Of a stretch of DNA of 47,112 nucleotides, positions 7,483 to 16,200 are shown piece by piece. Within the stretch, counting starts at the first letter, position 1. The number at the start of each line of letters is the position of its first letter. Under the pieces are notes generated by a model. It made no database searches. It was given only the letters and a program-made list of their open reading frames with translations, and was not told the DNA's origin. The translations under genes and the position numbers were made by a program. The DNA comes from a virus: the IMG/VR virus record IMGVR_UViG_3300025151_000063, positions 1 to 47,112 of that record, one strand, 5' to 3'.

Positions 7483-8302
7483 TTGAGAGGCCCCGGATTG
7501 ATTTAGCGATGTCGCTTGCTCGCTTAAGGTGTTCTAAATCGATGCCGGTTTCAAAGCCCCACGCATGGAGGTGCCGCACGAGGGTTTCGGTTGAGAGGTT
7601 CGCGCCGCTCCCAATCGCAAATGGACAGCCACCGAGGCCTCCAATGCTTGAGTCGAACTCCTTGATTCCGTGGAGCAGACCTGCTCGGACGAGGGACAAT
7701 GCCCTGCTTTCATCGCCCCTGTGGTGAAGGTGCAGCGCAGGCTTGATTCCCGCATCGAGGGCCATTTCTGCCCACTTCCTGACCTCTCCTGCGGTCCCTA
7801 CGCCGACGGTATCTGCAAAGACCACCGTATCCCCAAGCATCTTCGCATCTCGGATCAGGGACTTCATGTTCCTGTCCTCCACCTGTCCCGAATACGGGGA
7901 ACCGAAGGACATGGAGACATAGACGCGCACGTTCTCTCTCGGATAGCCGTTCAACACTTGGAACAACGAATGCACGACCTCGCTGTTCGTTCGCCTCAGG
8001 TTCTTCAGCGAGAACTGTTCACAGGCCGAGAGAACCACATTGACCTTGCTCACACCCGCAGCCATAGCCCGGTCGAAACCTCGTTGATTCATCACCAAGG
8101 CAGACCCACGCCCGGAGAAAACATCCTCAGCGTCCTTCATCTGCGGCATGATACGGGGGTGAGCGAAGGACACCTCCTCGATTTGCTCGACACCTGCCGA
8201 ATACAGCGCGTCGATCAGGTCACGCTTTGTGCCCGTGTCCACGAATGGCTCAATGGCTTGAATGCCGTCGCGGGGTCCGACTTCAAAGACTTGGACCCTC
8301 AC
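7361..8302 (-). CDS. HMG-CoA lyase-like enzyme (auxiliary metabolic gene)
   Basis: Predicted TIM-barrel lyase of the HMGL/DRE-TIM family, which splits 3-hydroxy-3-methylglutaryl-CoA into acetyl-CoA and acetoacetate. Visible signatures: VGPRDGIQ at 8-15 (catalytic Arg-Asp), SFAHPRIMPQM, VYVSMSFGSPYSG, FADTVGVG, the HxH metal ligands in ALHLHHRG, and the catalytic-loop Cys in GLGGCPFAIGSGAN followed by TETLVRHL and TGIDLEHL. In human HMGL the second His is followed by Asp; here it is His. The core ends near residue 275; the last about 40 residues are low-complexity and overlap the next gene out of frame. Start is GTG 8302 with weak Shine-Dalgarno but a TATA-like box 24-28 nt upstream. Confidence 0.85.
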   Translation of the reverse strand: MRVQVFEVGPRDGIQAIEPFVDTGTKRDLIDALYSAGVEQIEEVSFAHPRIMPQMKDAEDVFSGRGSALVMNQRGFDRAMAAGVSKVNVVLSACEQFSLKNLRRTNSEVVHSLFQVLNGYPRENVRVYVSMSFGSPYSGQVEDRNMKSLIRDAKMLGDTVVFADTVGVGTAGEVRKWAEMALDAGIKPALHLHHRGDESRALSLVRAGLLHGIKEFDSSIGGLGGCPFAIGSGANLSTETLVRHLHAWGFETGIDLEHLKRASDIAKSIRGLSNERRADSTPSDEGSASVVQGEVGGRQPQRQGRQAPALWPF

Positions 8303-8324
8303 AGTCCGAAGAGGCGTGGTGTGG

Positions 8325-8330
8325 ATTTAA
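8325..8330 (-). promoter_or_regulatory. TATA-like box upstream of the HMG-CoA lyase-like gene
   Basis: Minus strand TTAAAT in the 40-nt gap between the 233-aa gene and the lyase start; the centre is about 25 nt before GTG 8302, which itself has weak Shine-Dalgarno. This could give a leaderless transcript for the lyase. Tentative. Confidence 0.3.
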
Positions 8331-8342
8331 CACCTGCGGCAT

Positions 8343-9044
8343 TCAAGCGTTCTCTTCGAGGTATTGGTCGTAGTAGTCCATGAAGCCGTCAGCGACTTCT
8401 TCGTAATCAATGTCGTTCATGGAATCAACCGAACCGTCGTAGTCAGGCCTCGAAAGTTCTTCAGCCAATCCCTCGTTTCGCATAAGAGCGTAAGGAATGA
8501 TGTCCTGAGCGAGCATGGCGTGGACCTCCTCTCGGCTCATCCCACTTTGAACGGCACTTTCGATGCCTCCAATGACTTGACGATAAAGCCCCTCGTCGTT
8601 GTGAGCCCACAGTTCAGCACTCCGAGTCGCGGTGGCGACGTCCTTCAAAATGCCCCATGCTTTTTCCACGGGGTCGGACTTCTTCACCTTCTTGCTCTTC
8701 TTTTTCCATCCGCCGCCCTTCGATTTATACCACTTCGCGGCCCAACCGTTTGCGTAGGCTGATGGATAGACCTTGAACTTGGATCGGGCTTTGGACTTGG
8801 CCTGTGACCACAGGCCGGGGTTGGTCGGGACGTTGTCGCCCTTCTCAACCGATTTTGAAAGTCCGAACTCGTCTTTGAAACGCTTCACCGCTTCTTCCTT
8901 CGTGTAGCCTGAGTATCTTCGACGCTTCCTGTCGTTTCCAATAATGGCTGAAACTTCAATCGTTTCGTTTCCAACGGACACGCTTACGTCGTCGTCGCTT
9001 TTCATCAGTTCCCAAGCAGCGTGAAAAGCGTCGTCTGTCCTCAA
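8343..9044 (-). CDS. Basic protein with two AFxxAWxxLK tags, 233 aa
   Basis: Start TTG 9044 overlaps the preceding stop as TTGA. Domains in order: tag 1 at 1-16 (RTDDAFHAAWELMKS), a beta-rich part at 18-60, a basic module at 75-115 (KFKVYPSAYANGWAAKWYKS) also seen in other marine viral proteins, a Lys run, tag 2 at 121-136 (KKSDPVEKAWGILKD), and an acidic helical C-terminus. Having one tag at the N-terminus and one exactly between the basic and acidic parts suggests a two-part precursor. Family function unknown; DNA binding by the central basic module is likely. Confidence 0.7.
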   Translation of the reverse strand: MRTDDAFHAAWELMKSDDDVSVSVGNETIEVSAIIGNDRKRRRYSGYTKEEAVKRFKDEFGLSKSVEKGDNVPTNPGLWSQAKSKARSKFKVYPSAYANGWAAKWYKSKGGGWKKKSKKVKKSDPVEKAWGILKDVATATRSAELWAHNDEGLYRQVIGGIESAVQSGMSREEVHAMLAQDIIPYALMRNEGLAEELSRPDYDGSVDSMNDIDYEEVADGFMDYYDQYLEENA

Positions 9045-9277
9045 ATGTAATCCCTCATTTTGTCTTTCTCGTAATCTGAAAATCCGTAAGGGTCGTGAAC
9101 CACTCTTCCGCTCCCGTCCACAAGTGCTGATTCAACGTGTTCCATCGGGTCGTAGCAATCATCACAAATGATCATGTTTCCGTCCAAATCGATGAAATCG
9201 TCGGTTTCCTTACCGCAGATTTCGCAGTAGTAAGGGTCGCTTTTGAGAAGCGCCCAAGCGATGTCGAAAGCGGTCAA
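9041..9277 (-). CDS. Zinc-ribbon protein with N-terminal AFxxAWxxLK tag, 78 aa
   Basis: Start TTG 9277 overlaps the stop upstream as TTGA; the stop at 9041 overlaps the next TTG the same way. Residues 1-14 are the tag (TAFDIAWALLKSD), and 17-42 hold a zinc ribbon (YCEICGKE ... IICDDCYD, C-x2-C twice). The rest is acidic. Compared with the methyltransferase N-terminus (TAFDQAWSLMKA) the tag differs at few positions although the attached domains are unrelated, which is what marks it as a movable module. No family recognised. Confidence 0.7.
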   Translation of the reverse strand: MTAFDIAWALLKSDPYYCEICGKETDDFIDLDGNMIICDDCYDPMEHVESALVDGSGRVVHDPYGFSDYEKDKMRDYI

Positions 9278-9873
9278 TCAATCACCCGGAAGTAGTTCAT
9301 ATAATCGTCAATATCGATTTCACCCGATGCGACACGTTCGATGAAGCCCGGAAACTGCCTCTCCAAGGCGTAAATGACCATCTGCTTCGCATCTTCAATC
9401 GTGCTTTCGTCTCCAATCGACGTATCCTGCATCACTTGGGAAGGACTGTTAGGTGGGTAGTCGGGGACCGTTCGACTTTGCACGGAGTAGTGGCCGATAG
9501 GCGCTCCTCCATAGAACTCCATTTCATCTTCGATGAGCGCCCTATCCTCCTTTGGCGAAATCCCGAGAAAATTCACTTCAAACTCCCCCATTTCACCCCC
9601 TTCTGCGAAGTCCGGTGATGCCCCTGCGGCGAAGGGAACGGTTTCGTGGGTCCCCCCGCGAATACCAAAGATTCCACCGCCGATTAGGTCGTGTGGCCCC
9701 TTGACCTGATATGGGACGCGAATCGTCCTTTGACCGTGGATTTTGGGAAAGAGGGCGTCTCCGAAAGCCCTGATTCGCTCGTGTTGCCAAGTCGGATACC
9801 CTGTTCCGTCCCGTCCTGACGCATCTTCCGAGGCCTTTAGGACGGCCCACCCTGAATCGAAAGCGGACATCAT
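9274..9873 (-). CDS. Uncharacterised protein with N-terminal AFxxAWxxLK tag, 199 aa
   Basis: Start ATG 9873 lies in an ATGATG with an ATGA overlap onto the previous gene. Residues 1-16 are the tag (MMSAFDSGWAVLKASE). The body (about 20-199) is a mixed alpha/beta protein with GTGYPTWQHERIRAFGD, a Gly-rich stretch (DLIGGGIFGIRGG) and an acidic C-terminal helix. No known family is recognised and no catalytic motif is obvious. It is the first gene after the tail-tip block and the first of the tagged series. Confidence 0.62.
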   Translation of the reverse strand: MMSAFDSGWAVLKASEDASGRDGTGYPTWQHERIRAFGDALFPKIHGQRTIRVPYQVKGPHDLIGGGIFGIRGGTHETVPFAAGASPDFAEGGEMGEFEVNFLGISPKEDRALIEDEMEFYGGAPIGHYSVQSRTVPDYPPNSPSQVMQDTSIGDESTIEDAKQMVIYALERQFPGFIERVASGEIDIDDYMNYFRVID

Positions 9874-10214
9874 CGCACCTCCAAGACGACGTCCACCCGC
9901 ATTTCTGTGGTGGACCCTTTCGCAATTGGAATGAATGTGGACCTGAAGGCGGGTGCGTCAAATGAAGTGTCTCCGTGCAACACCACCTCCTTGATGTCCT
10001 GCTCGCTCGTGAGGCCTGTGCCGAATACGCCGCTTACCGAGATCGTGCGGTCATCGAGACGAGTCACCTCAGGCGTGACGCTTAATTGAGCATTGCCGAC
10101 TCCGCCGTCACGGGTGCTTGCCTGTCCACCGCTTGACCCCAAAGTCATGCTCTTGACGAGCGTGACCATGTGGTCCGTCAAGGCCGCCTTGAATGCGTCG
10201 AGAACAGGCATCAT
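9870..10214 (-). CDS. Small tail-associated protein, 114 aa
   Basis: ATG 10214 overlaps the stop of the giant tail-tip gene as ATGA. The protein has an N-terminal helix (VLDAFKAALTDHMVTLV), a Gly/Ser spacer, and a beta-rich remainder ending TFIPIAKGSTTEMRVDVVLEV; an IP(L/I)xK(T/G)...(E)(I/M)RV(D) strand of this kind occurs in small phage proteins next to baseplate genes. A small wedge or tail-tip accessory protein is the likely role, by position. No tag helix is present. Confidence 0.55.
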   Translation of the reverse strand: MMPVLDAFKAALTDHMVTLVKSMTLGSSGGQASTRDGGVGNAQLSVTPEVTRLDDRTISVSGVFGTGLTSEQDIKEVVLHGDTSFDAPAFRSTFIPIAKGSTTEMRVDVVLEVR

Positions 10215-13200
10215 TTCACCTCGTAGGTCTTGCTCTTGGATAGTCCGATGGCGCGACCCCTCTTAGAACCATCCCGAACGCCAATCTTGCCGATGCCTCC
10301 ATGTCCTCGCTCACCGATGACGAAGGCCTGTTGGTTGGCGTTGCGGACCGTGACGCGCATAATCGAGGCAACGCGCACAGCACCCGTCACCGTCGTCTCG
10401 TCCACCACAATGTCGCGGTCAGATGGCTGTTCTGTCGTGGAGGCGTTGCCGATGCGTGCTTGAATCTCAGAAATCAAACCCTCAACGCCCTTCTCATATT
10501 GGGCGACGATGATGTCGCTGCGGAGGTTGATGTAGTCGTGCTTTGCCTCAAAGACGGCGAAACGTCCTACAAAGCCAAAGGTCGGGAGATTGACGTTCAC
10601 GACGTCACCGGGCATCAAGGAGGTGGCGTTGAGAAGCCCCTGAAGCGTGATCAGCGGCGCACCATTCTCCGCACGCGAAAGTAGCGACTTCGCCACCCGT
10701 AGGGCTTCCTGACTGTTCTTCAAGCCGGGGATAGCGCGGCGGAGCGTGCGAACGAGGTTGCGTTCTGCGTCTGCCCCTGCCGCCTTCTTCATTTTCTCCG
10801 TGTCGCGCACGACCGCAAAGACCACTTCGTTATCCGCCACGCTGTCGCCTTCAATGATGACTTCGTTGGGGCTGTCGAACATTCGACTGACTGAAACGCT
10901 GAGGGCTCCCGATTCCATGCCGACGCGAGCGCCTTCGTCCCTGAACACGTTCGCTGAATACACGAGCAGGCCATTGCCCTCATAGACGACTTGGCGGCCG
11001 TCAATGCTCGACAGGGTGCGGAAGAGGTCGAGGACGTTCAAGCCTCGTGCTTCAAGGGACGTGAAAGTGGGACTGTGTTCAGCCATTTGACGCAGAACGG
11101 GGTGGGCGTTCACAGCGGCGTTTGCCTTGTGGTCGAAATTGGTCAGCGCCCTTGTTCCGGCGATGTTGAAACCGGCGATCTCACCTGCGGCATCATTGAG
11201 TAGGTGCATTGCGGCATCAGAAGTGCGAACTCCAACGAAACCGTGCTGACCCGCAATTGCTTGTTCTGCGACCCCATCGGCGTTGCGGAGGACAAGGCGC
11301 GTGGTCCCCTGAATGACCTCGGTATCAGCCACACGCCATCGTCCACCTTCGCTGTCGAAGAGGTATGGTGGGTGGAAGGTGCTGCTGATGCTTCGTCCAT
11401 CAATTTGAATGGTTGAGCGGGAGATTGGCCGAACCACGGCGCTGTCGTCGCTGTAATTCACGAATAATGGACGCTGACTCGCCATGATGAAATCCGTCGG
11501 GTCATAGGGCCGCAGGCCACGGTAGGACAGGGATGTCTTCGACACCGTTCCTTTGGCGGGGTCATAGCGCCACCATGCTCCGTTTTCGACACGGTTCACA
11601 ATAACGGCGTTGTCGATGAATGTCGGAGCAGCGGGGACGGGAGAAGCAAATACAGCATTGGAGGCAAGAACCAAACGGTCGCCAACCGAGAACGATGGAG
11701 TGCTTGAGCCGGTCAGCACGTTTCGTTGAATAGAGGTGTAAGCCCATGTCGAAGCCCCGCCAATACCGAGAGTCCCTGCCGTGGGCAATCCGGGGACCTG
11801 ATCCAAGACCAAGCCATTCGTGATGACCTGACGGACTACGAAGTAGGGCCGAAGCAGGCCATGTGAGTCGTTCTGAATGACGTGCGGGTCGAATGTGTGT
11901 TTCATGTAGTCGCCCGCGGTCCCATTCCCGTCCGCGTCATAACGTGATTCAGACTCGTGGACTCGTTCACCACCGCCGGGGTGAGACGACTGTGAATACC
12001 GCGCCTCGATGTCCGGACGAATCACGCTACCCACCTTTCGCTGTGCATCCGACTTGAAGTGTTGAAGCATGGCTGTTGAGGGAATCAAGTGGAAGACCAC
12101 ATCATGCTCGTTTGCGTCAGGCCATTCAATCTCCAATGCTCCATCTGACGAGGCGATTAGGTCAATGGCTCCGAGGTTTCGGTCGGTGTTGAACTCAAAC
12201 ACGCCGTATCGCTTGTCGCGGTGCATGACCTGTGAAGAGCGGTCATTGGTGTCGGCGCTTGAAATGCGGGCACCGTGAAGCCACCCGTCTTGGAGCAGAT
12301 CGGAGGCGTAGCCGAACATCTTCAGGGGCCGCACCAAACGGACGATGTAGTCCACCGTCTTCCTGACCGGCTGCCCTGCATGGCCGACCGTGCCCTCAAG
12401 GCTAACCCGTTTTGAGTCGGTGTCGTCCCTGTTGAGGTAGGTCTTTCTCAGGATATAGACGCCGCCCCACGCGGGGAGGTCAGCACTACCTCGGACAGTC
12501 CAAGCGTCTTTGGCGTGCGTCTTTGGCGTGAAGCGAACGGAGTCCCCTGAAGCCACGATTGCGCCTTTAGCAGCGTTGCTGTCGGGCGACCACGTCGGCT
12601 TAACGTCGAGGTCTGCAATGGCGTGGGCAGAACTGCCTCCGCTCGTGGTCATGCCGCGGTTTGCGAACTGAGCATTCACGGTCCAAGAGGGAAGGACGGG
12701 GAAGTGACGACCGATGTTCAGGTCTGAATGAAGCGAAGCGGCAACAGTCCCAACCACGCCGTAGGTTCGTGGCTTGTTTGTCTCGCGTTGATTCTCCGTC
12801 TCAATGACGAGTCCAAGGCGCGGTTCAGCGCGAGACTGAACCTGACGACTCTCCGAGACTTCAGAAAGCGGGATCGGTGCAGCCTTGGTCACGGAACCCG
12901 CGGACGTAGTGGCGAGTCCCCACCCATTGACCGGGTAGTGCTTCTGCGATGTCGCATAATGCACAGGGGTTGCGTTGGTGTGTAAGATGTGGCCGCCGTG
13001 GGCAAAGAACGAGGAAGATGCGCCAAAGGTTGAGGATGCGTATTCGACGCTTCCTGCCGAACGGCCCTGACTGTATGTCGATGCCCCCGTGAACTGCACG
13101 AGGTCAAGTGCAGGGTCCAACCCCTTGTTTCGGGTGGTGTAGTCGAGGTCATCAGCGGTGTATCCCGAGTGGGCAGACGCCGTGATGCTGATTGCGTATT

Positions 13201-16200
13201 TGCGACTCAGGTAGGACTCGACTGACTCTCGCTCCGTGGTGGTCAAGGCGCGGTCATACATGATGACCTCAGCGATTTTGCCGTTCAAGAAAAGTGAAGA
13301 GGGGACCACGCCAAGATTGAGAGGACCTGCTGTGGATTTCCAAAATGCCCCGGTATCGGTGTCCAATTGAGTTCCGTCCTTACGGAGGTCAAGTGTAGCA
13401 GTTCCTCCGGAACCGTTGCCTCCGGTCACGGCAAAAGACACGAGCGCCGCTTCGCCGGGGACAACGGAGTTCGCTCCACCCAAAGACTGAGTCCAACCCG
13501 TGTTTGACCCAACCCAAAACTCCCATTGGTTGTCTGTCGCCATGTCCGCATACAGATTGAAACCCGCCCGAGTGACGGGGGTGCTTGACCGACTCTCAAT
13601 GATGCCGTGGAAATTGCCGTCGTCCACGTCCACTTCGCAGATCATAAAAACCGTCATTTCTGTGGGGTTGAGGACGCTGCTGAATGCAGTCTCCAAAGAA
13701 TCGTTCCCGTCGCAGTCCACAGCGGGCCGGTTGTTCATGCTTGCCTGATGCTTGATCAGGGAAGGCTGTGCAGAAGCGGACGATTGCGTGAACTCGAACG
13801 CATTGTCTGACCTGTCTGTCCAAGAAGTGACCGCCGCGCCGTTGGCTAAATCGAGGTCGCCCGCATCAAGCCACAGAACCGGCGAGGTCACGGGCAAAGC
13901 GGTGGGCCGTGTATCGACGTATTCGACGTCCCACGCTCCGGAAGCAAGTGCTGTCGGAGAGGTCAGACCATTCTCCATGACCTTCAGACGGCGACCAATA
14001 CCGATGCGGTCGAACTCGGACGGGGGGTCGTTGGACAGGCGTAGCGTCGAGTGATAGGGCGTTGCCTCCGCCGTGTGGCCGGACATGACGAAACCGACAG
14101 GGTGACTTCGCTCGATCCCCTCGTAGGCGTTCGGCATCATCCAATCTGCGCCAAAGTCGGTAGCGTCGGGCATCAGCGCCATAGAATCGTGAATGCCGCC
14201 ATCGAATCGTCCGCTCTTCAACACCTTTTGCTGATTGGTGGTGTTTTCCGTAGGGTCGCCTGCGAGCATATCGAGGGCGCTCGACGTGGACCGCGCCCCC
14301 CAACCACGAACAGGAAGCCGACGAGATACGTTGGTGGCGACCATTGGGCTCTCCACATAGAAAAATCGGGTGAATGGGGAACTGTCTGTGGCGTCTGTGT
14401 CCACAGTCACGCGAGCCCCGTCATGCTCGGGGTCGATGGCGTCACCGATTCCTTCTGCTCGTGAATACCGAACGGGTCCGCTCGTGGCTCGGATCAGTCG
14501 AGCGGTGCCCTGAGCCTCACGGACGGTGGAATGACCCATGAGGACTGCTCCCGCTGCCCTGAGCCCCTCGGCGCTCCCATGACCTCCTGCATTCAGCCCG
14601 TTGTATCCGTAGTTCTGCAACCATTGGATTGCGAGCAATCGCTCGAACACGTCACTTGAGAGGTTCTCCAAAAGCAACGCACGGACTGAACGTGCGGTCG
14701 ATGCTTTGGGCATTCCCATCTGACGATAGCGGAAGGTCAGGTAATGCTCACGGGATGTGCCGAACAAAGCGGGGTGACTGTATTCCGCAAGCCATGTGCA
14801 TAGGAAAGCATCGGGATAGGCTCCGGTGTTTGTATCCCTGTTGTCGAAAGCGCCGAGGTTTCGATTTGACGTCGTGGATTGAGTCCAAGCGGAGGACGAA
14901 GCAAGAAAAAGACGCGCATCCATCATGTTCATCGCTTCAGGGTCATGATGAGCAAGTGGCGGAACCGTTGCGAGTTCAGTCCCCGGCTTGGGGACAAAGA
15001 CTCCTTCTTCGAGCCCACGGACGAAGTAGTTCTCACTACCTGATTTTGTGATCGTTGGGGGTTCAGGTCGGCCACCAAACATCACCGGCTGATCGAGGAA
15101 GAAGCCATTCACCATGAACTCGGACCCTACATCGTCCCGGTTGCTGAATGAGAGTGCCGTGCTGAGGGTCAAATGAGTGGAGGTGGCGGTCCCGCTGATT
15201 GTGGTTGTCGAGACGCTCGCTTTGGAAACTGATTGGGAAGCGCCCTCAACAGCGGTATGAACCTGTCCGGGGGCGATGACGTATTCAGCGTCTTGATTGG
15301 CCGCACCGCTACCTGAACGCCGTTGGTCATTCTGTCTCGCTCCTGTGATTTCCTCCGCTGCGAGGTTGTCCGCAGCAAAGGCTCCCGTTGCTTCATCATA
15401 GCCCGACTCACCTTTGACGTCCAACGTATCGAGATAGAGCGCCGTCGTGGTGTTTGAGGGGTCGGGGGACGAGAAACCAAAGTGACGGTGTTCGCTTTCT
15501 GCCTCCATCATCAGGGAATATGACGAACCAAATGAGCGGTGCAATTGACGGCGCAGGTGCATTGGAGTCCCACGATGCCCAACGGGCGTCACAAACGAGT
15601 GACCCTGACGACCAAAACGGATGCGGTGGTGTGGGTATGGGTGCCCTGTCGCTGTGCCGTTGTTTGTCTGCGTCAGAACAGACCCGCGTTCAGCGTGGTC
15701 GCTGATCCTATGAGCCGTGAAGAAGCGAGTCGTTCCGCTCGGCACCGCACCTGCGGTAATATCGCTTGACGTCTTCACGAGGGAAAGGCTTGGGTGCAGC
15801 ATTCGCGTGCAATGAAACACCAACATTCGGTCATGCGTATCGAAGTCTTTGCTCGTATCATCATGGATGCTAAGACCGCCCATTCCCCACGACTTGTCCG
15901 CCCAAGCCTGAACCCGGTCGTGTGCCGAACGGACGAAGATGTCGCCGGGGATTTCCTCGGGCGCAGGCAATTGGATGGAAAGGTTCGGAGTTTGATTCCC
16001 GAAGGTATCTGACGGGCCGATAACCTCCTCGCCCGTCGATTCATCGGTTCGAGCATTCTCAATGACGAAATCCTTGATCACAGTCCCGAAGGGAGAGCCC
16101 CCTTCAAGAATGAGTTCGTTTCCTTGGTCATCGACAACCGGAAGAGGGTCGAACACGCGATGCTCATTGGAGATGGTTAAGCCTCGGACCCGTTCGGAAT

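Noticed and set aside
15980-16010. tRNA-like GTTTGATTCCC stretch
   Set aside because: It lies inside the 2433-aa coding frame and no acceptor or anticodon stem can be paired around it.
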